Assembly: GCA_035463475.1 (NCBI GenBank)
Contig: DATHTE010000024.1
Span: forward strand, 1-64,000
DNA length: 64,000 nucleotides
Source: JACPDI01 sp035463475
GTDB lineage: Bacteria; Acidobacteriota; Vicinamibacteria; Vicinamibacterales; 2-12-FULL-66-21
Direction: 5' to 3'
Below, in pieces: positions 1 through 8,506 of this stretch (position 1 is the stretch's first letter; each line of letters begins with the position of its first letter). The translations under genes and the position numbers were made by a program. The notes below the pieces were generated by a model. The model was not told where the DNA came from and searched no databases. It worked only from the letters and a program-made list of their open reading frames with translations.

Positions 1-372
1 ACCGCTCTCGACGATGTGCAGACAATGCGGAAGAGTCGCGACCTGGGCGCCGTCGACTACATCGCCAAACCGATCAAACCGGAGCAACTGCTCGATGTCG
101 TACGGCGCGTCACGGCTGCGCCCGCACCCACGAGCACGGCAGCGGCCGAGCCGATTGCGCAGGACGACGCGCCAGAGGGCAACGTCGAGGCGGAGTATGC
201 GCTCGAAACACCGGTGCGCTGTCCGGCGTGTGGCGAACGCGTCACCTCGCTCAAGGCCGTGCGGCTCATTCGCGGGCGTGTGAATTTCACGTCCACGCTT
301 CCACGGCGCGGACGCGTGACCGCTTGCCCTCACTGCCTCGCGATTGTTCCCGCGGAGCTGACCAACTTCTAG
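1..372 (+). CDS. Response regulator C-terminus with zinc-ribbon tail (partial)
   Basis: The window opens inside this gene; frame 1 is open from base 1, so the true start lies upstream. The first ~35 visible residues are the end of a CheY-like receiver domain. They contain GAVDYIAKPIKP, whose Lys-Pro is the conserved receiver lysine on beta-5, followed by the alpha-5 helix (EQLLDVVRRV). After an Ala/Pro/Glu-rich linker comes a compact module with CPAC and CPHC about 37 residues apart, which looks like a zinc ribbon rather than a DNA-binding helix-turn-helix. Receiver domains accept phosphate from a histidine kinase. What this output module does is not evident. The HtrA-like gene downstream is convergent. 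Confidence 0.8.
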   Translation, partial: TALDDVQTMRKSRDLGAVDYIAKPIKPEQLLDVVRRVTAAPAPTSTAAAEPIAQDDAPEGNVEAEYALETPVRCPACGERVTSLKAVRLIRGRVNFTSTLPRRGRVTACPHCLAIVPAELTNF

Positions 373-469
373 CGCGCGGCTACGCCGCGGCGCCGCGCGT
401 ACTTGCGCGGGTCTGGCCTTCTTCTACTCAGCAGACCCTCACTCTTTTCTCCTCCGGACAGTCCGAAAC

Positions 470-1423
470 TCAGTCTCTAGCGCCGTATTCCCCCGGGACG
501 ATCGTCAGCGTTCGACGCGAGGTGCCGCGCAGCACGGCCAGCGGCGTCCTCACGCCGATGCGATCCGCCGTGAGCAACCGGAGGAAGTCGTCGACGCCGG
601 TGACCGGCTCATTGGCGAAAGCCAGGATGATGTCTCCAACGTGCAGGCCGCAGGCGGCCGCCGGGCTCTCGGGCTCGATCGCCTGCACGAACACGCCGGA
701 CGCGACCGCCAGCTGGTTTGCGTGGGCGATGGCGCGCGGGATGGGGGTGTTCTGGCCGGCCACGCCCACGTAGCTGCGGCGGATCCGGCCGTCTCGAATG
801 AGCAGAGACGCGACGAACCGCGCGGTGTTGCTCGCAATGGCGAACGAGAGACCGTGCGCGGGAATGATGGCGGCCGTGTTGATCCCGACCACCTCACCGC
901 CGGTGGTGACCAGCGGTCCCCCGGAATTGCCCGGGTTGAGCGCCGCGTCCGTCTGGATCACGTCATCGATGAGGCGATTCGAACGCGAGCGCAGCGACCG
1001 CCCGACCGCGCTGACGACGCCGGCGGTCACCGAGTGATGGAACCCATACGGGTTCCCGATCGCGATCGCGATCTGCCCCACACGGACCCGCTTCGAGTCG
1101 CCGAACCGCGCAAACGGCAGGCCGGAGCCCTCGACGCGGACGACCGCCAGGTCGCTGTGTGGATCCTGTCCGACGCGATCGGCCAGCGCGGCGCGTCCAT
1201 CAGGGAGCGTCACCCGCAGCCGTCGCCCGTGCGCGACGACGTGGCTGTTGGTGACGATGAAGCCGTCCGGCGTGAAGAGCACGCCCGAGCCGAGGCCGCC
1301 GCCGGGCTCGACCTCGATTCGCACGACGGCCGGACCCGTCACCTCCGTCGCGCGTATCACCGCGCGCGAGTACGCATCCAGCAGCTCATCGTCCGACGGG
1401 GCGAACTCGGGCCGAGGGCTCAT
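470..1423 (-). CDS. HtrA/DegP-like trypsin-fold serine protease with PDZ domain
   Basis: This 317-residue protein has the trypsin-type catalytic triad of the HtrA family: His61 in TNSHVV, Asp91 in DPHSDLAV and Ser167 in GNSGGP. A single PDZ domain follows (about residues 220-310), with the usual GLHVGDIIL motif. HtrA proteins degrade or chaperone misfolded proteins, usually in the periplasm. This copy starts MSPRPEFAPS and shows no signal peptide or N-terminal membrane helix, so it may act in the cytoplasm unless the start is further upstream. A TAGACT hexamer lies nine bases before the ATG. It is divergent from the next gene, with 113 bases between the starts, and the whole protease is present at a normal short-HtrA length. 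Confidence 0.9.
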   Translation of the reverse strand: MSPRPEFAPSDDELLDAYSRAVIRATEVTGPAVVRIEVEPGGGLGSGVLFTPDGFIVTNSHVVAHGRRLRVTLPDGRAALADRVGQDPHSDLAVVRVEGSGLPFARFGDSKRVRVGQIAIAIGNPYGFHHSVTAGVVSAVGRSLRSRSNRLIDDVIQTDAALNPGNSGGPLVTTGGEVVGINTAAIIPAHGLSFAIASNTARFVASLLIRDGRIRRSYVGVAGQNTPIPRAIAHANQLAVASGVFVQAIEPESPAAACGLHVGDIILAFANEPVTGVDDFLRLLTADRIGVRTPLAVLRGTSRRTLTIVPGEYGARD

Positions 1424-1432
1424 GCCTCCCCG

Positions 1433-1438
1433 AGTCTA
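1433..1438 (-). promoter_or_regulatory. Candidate -10 hexamer TAGACT of the HtrA-like gene
   Basis: TAGACT on the minus strand ends nine bases before the ATG at 1423. Transcription would begin at or within two to three bases of the start codon. The GGGGAGG between them is too close to the ATG to be a well-placed Shine-Dalgarno sequence. Confidence 0.35.
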
Positions 1439-1524
1439 GATGGCCGCGGTGCACTCAGGGATCACCCGAATGGGTGGGTCGCGCCGCGGAGGGCAGGAGG
1501 AAAGCGGGTCGCCCACCAGGCCGC

Positions 1525-1530
1525 TAGAAT
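1525..1530 (+). promoter_or_regulatory. Candidate -10 hexamer TAGAAT, leaderless type
   Basis: TAGAAT ends six bases before the ATG at 1537. This places the expected transcription start on the A of the start codon. No Shine-Dalgarno sequence is present in the gap. Confidence 0.45.
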
Positions 1531-1536
1531 GATGCA

Positions 1537-2100
1537 ATGCCAGGGCACGAGTGTTACCACTGCAAGCAGTGGGTCGAAGCTGGCGAGCCGCACGACTGCT
1601 GGACGACGACCGAGGCAGCGCTGACACGCGACCTGCCGGAAGACCTGCGCGAGGCCTGGGAGCGGCTGCGCGAGACGGCCGCGGCGCTCGGCGAGCAGCG
1701 CATCTACGCGTCGCATCACTGCATCATGTTCGCGCGCAAGGCCTGCTACTTTTTCGTGCGGCCGAAGCCCCGCGTGCTCGAGATCGTGTTCTTCCTGGGC
1801 CGGCACGTCAGGGCGCCGCAGATCCGCCGGGCCGAGCCCGCGTCGACGCGCAAGATCGCGCACTTCGTCCACGTCAGGCATCGCGACGAAGTGGAACCGC
1901 CCCTCACGGACTGGCTGCGGGAGGCTTACGAAACGTCGGACGCGCTGAGCGGGAGAGGTCCGAAGAAGCCGGCGGCGAAGAAAGCGAAGAGGGTATCGTC
2001 GGCGAAGAAGGCGCCCTCGCGTGCCGCCCGCGAGCGTCGCGTCACGTCGCGTTCTTCAGCGCGTCGTCCTCCAAGGCGTAGTCGAACTGGTGCGGGGTGA
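1537..2100 (+). CDS. DUF5655-like protein with zinc knuckle and histone-H1-like tail
   Basis: This protein has 187 residues and an uncertain family. The N-terminus has Cys6, Cys9, His19 and Cys21, spaced like a small zinc knuckle. The middle (about 55-130) contains HHCIMFARKACYFFVRPKPRVLE, which resembles the DUF5655 fold, a domain of unknown function sometimes found in restriction-like or DNA-associated proteins. From about residue 140 the chain turns into a Lys/Ala/Arg/Ser-rich tail with PAAKKAKR-type repeats, like bacterial histone-H1-like proteins. A nucleic-acid-binding role is an inference from composition only. The last 59 bases overlap tail-to-tail with the next gene on the other strand. 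The start is supported by a -10-like hexamer six bases upstream. Confidence 0.7.
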   Translation: MPGHECYHCKQWVEAGEPHDCWTTTEAALTRDLPEDLREAWERLRETAAALGEQRIYASHHCIMFARKACYFFVRPKPRVLEIVFFLGRHVRAPQIRRAEPASTRKIAHFVHVRHRDEVEPPLTDWLREAYETSDALSGRGPKKPAAKKAKRVSSAKKAPSRAARERRVTSRSSARRPPRRSRTGAG

Positions 2101-3073
2101 AACCCGTGGGAGGGCACGCCCGCTCCCACTCAACGGTCCGGCGAACAGCGTCGGCGCGCCCGACCGTCTCCCGCACGCCAAGCTCCTCGCGAATCCGCGA
2201 TGTGTCGGCGATCCACTGCTGCGCCGTGTTGCCAGGCGCGCGCAGATGCGCAGGCAGGCGATCGTCGGAAATCAGTTTGAACTCCCCGTCCCACCCCGAC
2301 GCGCCTGCCACCAACTCCGCCCATTCAAGCTCCGTCAGCGTGTCGGCCTCTCCGACGTTGTAGATCCGGCCGCGGGCGATGTCCGAGACCGCCGCCGCCG
2401 CGATCGCCGCGCCCACGTCCTCAACGTACCCTTTCGTCGCGCGCCAGCGGGCCATGCTCGCCGAGAAAAGAATGGCGCGGCGCCCGTCGAGAATGCGCTT
2501 GACGATGGGATGAAAGCGGTGCAGCGGATCGCCGGCGCCGTACACCATCGGCAGGCGCACCACTGTCCCGGGCAGAGAGGCGTGGCCGAGGACTTCGCGC
2601 TCGACCGGTATCTTGTCGTAGTCCTCGTCCAGCCAGCCGAAGACCTGCTGCAGCATCCGCACCTGCGATGCTGGATACGTCTGGAGCTTCGTCCGCAGCG
2701 CGGACCTCTCTTCCCTGAGCGGCAGCGGCTCCAGGGGTCCCTCTTCGAGACCGTGCGTCACGCCGCACGCGCGGTACACGTCCATGCTGCTGACGGCGAT
2801 GACGCGTGACGCATGCCCGGAAAACACCTCGATCAGTTCACGGGCTTGTCGTCCGGAACTGAGCACCACGTCAACCACCACATCCGCTGCAAGCGCGCGA
2901 AGGCTGCCGGCCGACTCGTGCAGCCGGCGTCGATCGCCGATGAGCTCGCGGGCCCCCGCGGGCGGTGAGGTGCGGCCGCGATGGAACACGGTCACATCGT
3001 GGCCGGCGCGAACCAGCTCGCGGGCAATGTGCGGGCCAATGAACCCCGTTCCGCCGATGATGAGCGCGCGCAT
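2042..3073 (-). CDS. NAD-dependent epimerase/dehydratase (extended SDR) family protein
   Basis: This is a 343-residue Rossmann-fold protein. The nucleotide-binding glycine motif GGTGFIG lies at residues 7-13 and is followed by HDVTVFHRGR, where an Arg instead of an acidic residue after beta-2 could favour NADP. SSMDVYR matches the serine region of extended SDRs. The later YDKIPVERE resembles the catalytic Tyr/Lys site but has Tyr and Lys only two apart, so the classical YxxxK is not clear. The C-terminal half carries the substrate part of UDP-sugar-epimerase-like proteins (MVYGAGDPLHRF, YNVGEADTLTE). The substrate cannot be named. It is divergent from the Lhr helicase gene, with 35 bases between starts. 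Confidence 0.85.
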   Translation of the reverse strand: MRALIIGGTGFIGPHIARELVRAGHDVTVFHRGRTSPPAGARELIGDRRRLHESAGSLRALAADVVVDVVLSSGRQARELIEVFSGHASRVIAVSSMDVYRACGVTHGLEEGPLEPLPLREERSALRTKLQTYPASQVRMLQQVFGWLDEDYDKIPVEREVLGHASLPGTVVRLPMVYGAGDPLHRFHPIVKRILDGRRAILFSASMARWRATKGYVEDVGAAIAAAAVSDIARGRIYNVGEADTLTELEWAELVAGASGWDGEFKLISDDRLPAHLRAPGNTAQQWIADTSRIREELGVRETVGRADAVRRTVEWERACPPTGFTPHQFDYALEDDALKNAT

Positions 3074-3108
3074 TCGCGGTGGGTTAGGATCGTCTCACAG
3101 CCGCCGGC

Positions 3109-6100
3109 ATGTCGCTCGATCACTTTCACCCGGTCGTCGCCCGATGGTTCGCCGAGACGCTTGGCGAGCCCACTCCCGCGCAGGGGCGCGGCTGGACAGC
3201 CATCCGCGAGGGGCGTCACACGCTCATCGCGGCGCCCACCGGTTCGGGCAAAACGCTCGCCGCGTTCCTGACCGCGCTCGACGATCTCTTTCAGGAAGCG
3301 CTCGGCGCGGCGCTGCCGGACGAAGTTCGGGTCATCTACGTCTCACCCCTCAAGGCCCTCAGCACTGACATCCACCGGAACCTCGCCACGCCGCGGCGCG
3401 GAATGCGGCGTCTCGCGGAAGAAGCGGGGCTGGCGGTCCCACGGATCACGGCGGCGGTGCGGACGGGGGACACCACGGCCGCGGAACGCGCGGCGATGCT
3501 GCGGCGCCCGCCGCACATTCTCGTGACGACGCCCGAGTCGCTTTACCTCCTCCTGACGGCCGAGCGCAGCCGCGAGATGCTGCGCACTGCGCGAACCGTC
3601 ATCGTGGACGAGATCCACGCGGTGATCGGCACCCGGCGCGGCGCGCACCTGGCGCTGACGCTCGAACGGCTCGAACGGGTCGCGGAGCGGCCGCTCCTCC
3701 GGCTGGGGCTCTCTGCCACCCAGAAGCCGATCGAGGAGGTCGCGCGGTTCCTGGTCGGCGTTCCTGAAGCCGGACGCGACCACGGCTGCGCGATCGTGGA
3801 CGAGGGGCACCGGCGCGCGATGGATCTCGGTCTCGAAATACCGCGCTCCACCCTGGAAGCGGTCATGTCGCACGAGGTCTGGGAGGAGTACTACGATCGC
3901 CTCGCCGATCTGATCTCCGCGCACCGGACGACGCTGGTGTTCGTGAACACCAGGCGCATGGCCGAGCGTCTGGCGCGGCACCTGAGCGACCGGCTTGGCG
4001 AGCAGGCGGTCACCGCCCACCACGGAAGCCTGTCGAAGGAAAAGCGGCGCGACGCCGAGGAACGCCTCAAGGCCGGCCAACTGAAGGCGCTCATCGCCAC
4101 TGCGTCGCTGGAGCTGGGCATCGACATCGGCGCGTCGGATCTCGTCTGCCAGATCGGTTCGCCGCATCGCATCGCCACGTTCCTTCAGCGCGTGGGACGT
4201 TCGGGCCACACGGTGTCTGGGCTGCCGAAAGGCCGGCTCTTTCCCGTCACGCGCGACGATCTCATCGAGTGCGCGGCGCTGCTGCGCTCGGTCCGGCGCG
4301 GAGAACTCGATTGCATCGTTTCCCACGACGCTCCGCTCGACGTACTCGCACAGCAGATTGTCGCGGAGATCGCGTGCCGCGACTACGCTGAGGACGAGCT
4401 CTTCGCGCTCGTTCGGCGGGCCTGGCCCTATCGCGCGGTTTCGCGCGCGGACTTCGATGCGGTGGTGAAGATGGTCGCCGAGGGTTTCGCAACGCCCCGC
4501 GGGCGTCGCGCGGCCCTCGTGCTCCGCGACGAGGTGCATTCAAGGCTGCACGCGCGGCGCGGCGCGCGCGCGCTCGCCATCACGTCGGGCGGCGCGATTC
4601 CCGAGGTTGCCGACTACCGCGTCGTGCTCGAACCCGACGAGACCTTCATCGGCACGGTGAACGAGGACTTCGCGATCGAGAGCATGGCCGGGGACATCTT
4701 CCAGCTGGGCAACGCGTCGTGGCGAGTGCTGCAGATCGGGCGAGGCACCGTGCGCGTGGCCGACGCGAAGGGAGCGCCGCCGACCATTCCGTTCTGGTTT
4801 GGCGAGGCGCCGGCTCGCAGCGACGAGCTCTCGCGCGCCGTCAGCGACCTGCGCGCGGACGTTCACTCGAAGTTGAGTGACGACGGGGTAGTGCCAGGCG
4901 CGATGGACGAGTGGCTGGCGGCCGAGACGGGGATCTCGGAAGCCGCGGCGGAGCAGGCGGTGGCGTATCTGGCCGACGCGCGGCGAATGCTCGGCGTGCT
5001 GCCCACGCAGGACTCGCTCGTCCTCGAGCGCTTCTTTGACGAGTCTGGCGGCATGCAGCTCGTGCTGCATGCGCCGTTTGGCAGCCGCGTCAACCGCGCG
5101 TGGTGCCTGGCGCTGCGCAAGCGCTTCTGCCGCCAGTTCAACTTCGAGCTGCAAGCCGCGGCCACCGAAGATGCGCTGCTCCTGTCGCTCGGCCCGCAGC
5201 ATTCGTTTCCGCTGGCGGACGTGTTCCGCTACCTTCATTCGGCCACGGCGCGCGACGTGCTCGTGCAAGCGTTCCTCGACGCGCCCGTGTTCCAGACACG
5301 CTGGCGCTGGAACACGACGGTCTCGCTGGCCGTGCCTCGCAACCGCCACGGAAAGAAAGTCCCGCCGCAGCTCCAGCGCATGCTCGCCGACGACCTGCTC
5401 GCCGCGGTGTTCCCGGACGCCGCGGCCTGCCTCGAGAACATCCCGGGCGATCGTCAGGTTCCCGACCATCCGCTGGTGAGGCAGACGGTGCGCGATTGCC
5501 TCGAGGAGGCGATGGATTTCGAGGCGCTGGCGCGAGTGCTCGATCGAATCCACTCCGGCGCGATCCGCTGCATCGCGTGCGACACGCCGGAGCCGTCGCC
5601 GCTCGCACACGAGATCCTCAATGCGCGGCCCTACGCCTTCCTGGACGATGCGCCGCTCGAGGAGCGCAGGACGCAGGCAGTCTACGCGCGGCGCGCGACG
5701 GAGCCCTCCACGGCGCGCGACCTCGGCCAGCTCGACCCGGACGCGATCGAGCGCGTCCGCGACGAACAGCGCCCGGATCCTCGCGACCCCGATGAACTGC
5801 ATGATGTGCTCCTCACCGCGGGGTTCCTGACGGCCGAGGAGGCCGCGACGATTCCGCCCGACCTGTTCGAGACGCTCGCGTCATCCAGTCGCGCCGCGCG
5901 TATCGCGTTCACGTCGCACTTCACTGCGGACGCCCCGCACCGGGCCCATGACTCCTCGCCGGGCGTCTCCGACCGCCGGCCTCCGTCAACGGCCTGGGTC
6001 GCCGCCGAGCGCCTGCCCGAGATCCTGGCTCTGTGTCCTTCCGCGGCGTGCGAGCCACCGCTCGCACCGCCGGCATCGCGCGCCTCACGCGCCTGGTCGC

Positions 6101-7458
6101 GTGAAGAGGCGATGATCGAACTGCTGCGAGGCCGGCTGACGGTCACGGGGCCGACAACAGCCGGAGCGCTCGCCGCATCGCTCGCGATCGACGAAGCGAC
6201 CGCCGCGGCGGCCTTGCACGCGCTCGAATCCGAGGGCGTTGTCCTGCGGGGCTATTTCAGCGCCGGCGCGCGCGAGCTGGAATGGTGCGAGCGCCGGCTG
6301 CTGGCGCGCATCCACCGCTACACCCTCAACCGCCTCCGCGCGGAGATCGAACCGGTCAGCGCAGCGGACTTCATGCGGTTTCTGTTCGTCTGGCAGCATC
6401 TCGATCCGTCCAGCCGACTCGCAGGGTTCGATGGCTTGCGCACAGTCGTTGGTGTGCTCGACGGCTTCGAGGCTGCGGCCGCCGGATGGGAGCGATTCGT
6501 CCTGCCGGCGCGAATGGACCGATACGATCCGTCGCTGCTCGACATGTTGTGCCTGACTGGGGAGGTGGGCTGGGGGCGCCTCTCGAAAGGTCCTGCTCCC
6601 GTCGGAGGCGCGACACCCGTCGCCCTCTTCCTGCGCGAGCACGCCGCCGCGTGGCTGGCCCTGCGGCCGGATCCGGAGGACCTTGGCCTGTTGCCGGAGC
6701 CGGCGCGGCGCGTGTTCGAGGCGCTTCGCGATCGCGGCGCGTCATTCTTCAAAGACCTTTCGGCCTCCTGCGGACTGCCGCGCGACCAGGTGCAGCAGGC
6801 GCTCGGAACGCTCGCGTCCTCGGGGCTCGTCACCTCCGACGGTTACTCCGGCCTTCGTGCGATCGCACGGGGCCGGACAGGGCGCCAGACGGATGAGAAG
6901 CTGTGGGACGCCGCCGGGCGCTGGTCGCTCGTGCGCGAGGTTGCGAGCGTTGCGGACGAGGATCGCGAGCGGGCCGTCGAGACCCAGGCGCGAGCACTCG
7001 TCCGGCGCTACGGCGTGATGTTCCGGCGGCTGCTCGCGCGCGAGGCAAACGCGGCGCCCTGGCGTGAGCTGGCCCGCGTCTACCGCCGGCTCGAGGCGCG
7101 CGGCGAACTTCGCGGCGGGCGGTTCGTGTCGGGTTTGCCGGGAGAGCAGTTCGCGCTCCCTGACGCCGTCGATCGGCTGCGCGAGGTCCGACGGGGCGGC
7201 GCCGACGGGCACCTGCTCGTCATCAGCGCCGCCGACCCCGCAAACCTGACGGGCCTCGCCACGGCGGGCGAGCACGTCAGGACCGTAGCATCGAACCGGA
7301 TCGCCTACCGCGACGGCATTCCGATCGCGGCGATGGAGGGAGACTACATCCGCTCGCTCGCCGAGATCCCAACGGCGCAGGCCGGCGAGGTGGCGACCGC
7401 ACTCGCGGGCCGACGCGTGCCGCCGGTCGTCAGCGGGTTCGTCGGCCGGACGGGATAG
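3109..7458 (+). CDS. lhr: Lhr-type ATP-dependent DNA helicase (large form)
   Basis: This 1449-residue protein is a superfamily-2 helicase of the long-helicase-related (Lhr) group. Walker A APTGSGKT is at residues 42-49 and the DEAH-like box DEIH at 167-170 inside VDEIHAVIGTRRGAH. Later motifs include LSATQKP (motif III), TLVFVNTRR, HHGSLSKEKR, ATASLELGIDIG and QRVGRSGH (motif VI), all typical of Lhr. The helicase core and its winged-helix/Lhr-specific part fill about the first 870 residues; the rest is the C-terminal domain found in full-length bacterial Lhr. Lhr proteins are 3'-5' translocases on single-stranded DNA that unwind RNA:DNA hybrids and take part in repair. No nuclease partner is adjacent. 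The short leader contains TAGGAT at 3085-3090 and no Shine-Dalgarno sequence. Confidence 0.95.
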   Translation: MSLDHFHPVVARWFAETLGEPTPAQGRGWTAIREGRHTLIAAPTGSGKTLAAFLTALDDLFQEALGAALPDEVRVIYVSPLKALSTDIHRNLATPRRGMRRLAEEAGLAVPRITAAVRTGDTTAAERAAMLRRPPHILVTTPESLYLLLTAERSREMLRTARTVIVDEIHAVIGTRRGAHLALTLERLERVAERPLLRLGLSATQKPIEEVARFLVGVPEAGRDHGCAIVDEGHRRAMDLGLEIPRSTLEAVMSHEVWEEYYDRLADLISAHRTTLVFVNTRRMAERLARHLSDRLGEQAVTAHHGSLSKEKRRDAEERLKAGQLKALIATASLELGIDIGASDLVCQIGSPHRIATFLQRVGRSGHTVSGLPKGRLFPVTRDDLIECAALLRSVRRGELDCIVSHDAPLDVLAQQIVAEIACRDYAEDELFALVRRAWPYRAVSRADFDAVVKMVAEGFATPRGRRAALVLRDEVHSRLHARRGARALAITSGGAIPEVADYRVVLEPDETFIGTVNEDFAIESMAGDIFQLGNASWRVLQIGRGTVRVADAKGAPPTIPFWFGEAPARSDELSRAVSDLRADVHSKLSDDGVVPGAMDEWLAAETGISEAAAEQAVAYLADARRMLGVLPTQDSLVLERFFDESGGMQLVLHAPFGSRVNRAWCLALRKRFCRQFNFELQAAATEDALLLSLGPQHSFPLADVFRYLHSATARDVLVQAFLDAPVFQTRWRWNTTVSLAVPRNRHGKKVPPQLQRMLADDLLAAVFPDAAACLENIPGDRQVPDHPLVRQTVRDCLEEAMDFEALARVLDRIHSGAIRCIACDTPEPSPLAHEILNARPYAFLDDAPLEERRTQAVYARRATEPSTARDLGQLDPDAIERVRDEQRPDPRDPDELHDVLLTAGFLTAEEAATIPPDLFETLASSSRAARIAFTSHFTADAPHRAHDSSPGVSDRRPPSTAWVAAERLPEILALCPSAACEPPLAPPASRASRAWSREEAMIELLRGRLTVTGPTTAGALAASLAIDEATAAAALHALESEGVVLRGYFSAGARELEWCERRLLARIHRYTLNRLRAEIEPVSAADFMRFLFVWQHLDPSSRLAGFDGLRTVVGVLDGFEAAAAGWERFVLPARMDRYDPSLLDMLCLTGEVGWGRLSKGPAPVGGATPVALFLREHAAAWLALRPDPEDLGLLPEPARRVFEALRDRGASFFKDLSASCGLPRDQVQQALGTLASSGLVTSDGYSGLRAIARGRTGRQTDEKLWDAAGRWSLVREVASVADEDRERAVETQARALVRRYGVMFRRLLAREANAAPWRELARVYRRLEARGELRGGRFVSGLPGEQFALPDAVDRLREVRRGGADGHLLVISAADPANLTGLATAGEHVRTVASNRIAYRDGIPIAAMEGDYIRSLAEIPTAQAGEVATALAGRRVPPVVSGFVGRTG

Positions 7459-7538
7459 CCGCGCCCCCTCTGACGTCGTTCTCTTCGTCGCGCCCCTCGT
7501 CAGCTCCAGGCCATCGTCGAGCTTCGAATCGATCTTTC

Positions 7539-7574
7539 TTGACACGCCGTGACACTAAGTTCACAATTTGTGAA
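7539..7574 (+). promoter_or_regulatory. padR promoter with overlapping palindromic operator
   Basis: TTGACA (7539-7544) is a perfect -35. A 17-base spacer leads to CACAAT (7562-7567) as -10. A perfect odd palindrome, TTCACAA-T-TTGTGAA (7560-7574), covers the -10 and the predicted start of transcription. PadR proteins bind palindromes of this kind, so self-repression is likely by inference. Confidence 0.65.
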
Positions 7575-7577
7575 GAA

Positions 7578-7910
7578 ATGGGACGCGACCTCCTGACCGA
7601 TTTCGAGCTGATGATCCTCCTCGCCACCCTCCGCGTCGGGGAGGAGGCGTACGGCGTGCAGATCGCGCGGGAGATTGAAGCGGTCAGCGGACGACGGGTC
7701 CTGCTCGGCGCCGCGTACGCTGCGCTCGAGCGCCTGGAACGAAACGGGCTCGTCTCCTCGAGAATCGGCAACCCGACTCCGGAGCGGGGCGGGCGGGCCA
7801 GACGGTTCTTCCAGGTGACGCCGCGGGGCCTTCGCGCGGCACGAGACACACAGCAGGCGCTCATCGCGCTCTGGCGAGACCTGCCTGAACTCAAGGAGAG
7901 GCGCACATGA
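7578..7910 (+). CDS. PadR-family transcriptional regulator
   Basis: With the ATG at 7578 this is a 110-residue winged-helix protein. The pattern DLLTDFELMILLAT, GEEAYGVQIAREIE, LGAAYAALERLERNGLVSSR and ARRFFQVTPRGLRA is the PadR signature: a helix-turn-helix, then the basic beta-wing and a short C-terminal helix for dimer formation. A TTG at 7539 would extend the frame, but it is part of the -35 box, so the ATG is preferred. The stop overlaps the start of the next gene (ATGA). In Acidobacteria, PadR genes often precede 'permease prefix'/ADOP permease genes. Here the prefix protein follows immediately, so the regulator probably controls this two-gene unit through the palindrome at its own promoter. 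Confidence 0.92.
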   Translation: MGRDLLTDFELMILLATLRVGEEAYGVQIAREIEAVSGRRVLLGAAYAALERLERNGLVSSRIGNPTPERGGRARRFFQVTPRGLRAARDTQQALIALWRDLPELKERRT

Positions 7911-8338
7911 CGAGCCGTAAACCTCCGCGGCTGGCACTCGCGCTCCTCGAACGCTGCGTTCCGGACAGCGCATCCCTGGCAGGTGACCTGCTCGAGGAAT
8001 TCGAGCAGCGTCAATCCCGTCTCTGGTTCTGGTGGCAGGTACTCGCGGCGATCTGGATCGCCTCGTCCGAGCGATCCGGTGAGATCCGTCCGCTGCGGCT
8101 CGTCGATCTTCAGCCGAGCGACGCCGCCGAACGCGCGCGCCGGTTGAACCTGCGCTTCCGGCCCGTCAATCTCACCGCGAGCCCGATCTACGGCATCGGC
8201 GGGCTGGGGCTCGTCATGCTGTCGGTGCTCGTCACACTCGTCGTTCCAGGCGCGTGGTGGCTCATGCTCGCGTCGGTGGTCGCCGGCATCGCGCTTGGCG
8301 TGTTCATGATTGCCAGGCAGCGGCGCAGGTTGGGATAG
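7907..8338 (+). CDS. Permease-prefix-domain membrane protein (stand-alone)
   Basis: This is a 143-residue protein. Residues 6-50 (PPRLALALLERCVPD, GDLLEEFEQR, WFWWQVLAAI) match the prefix domain normally found at the N-terminus of Acidobacterial duplicated orphan permeases. That domain recognition is from memory of the family pattern. Two hydrophobic segments close to the C-terminus (about 94-134) form a likely helical hairpin, followed by a basic RQRRRLG end. The MacB/FtsX-like permease body that usually follows is absent; the gene simply ends. GGAGAGG lies upstream and the start overlaps the padR stop, so the two are translationally coupled. Function is unknown. Confidence 0.75.
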   Translation: MTSRKPPRLALALLERCVPDSASLAGDLLEEFEQRQSRLWFWWQVLAAIWIASSERSGEIRPLRLVDLQPSDAAERARRLNLRFRPVNLTASPIYGIGGLGLVMLSVLVTLVVPGAWWLMLASVVAGIALGVFMIARQRRRLG

Positions 8339-8506
8339 CCTGCGTTTGATCGCCGGTCAGCGAAGCTCTGCTGGCCTCAGGCGGGATCCTCGGGCGGAAT
8401 ACTCGGCCGAACGCCCAACTCACGATGACGCGGCGGCCTACTGATTGCGTACGAGCAGTGGGGAAGGGTGCCGATCGCCTGCCAGCGGCACGCCGGGTGA
8501 GCCGCC

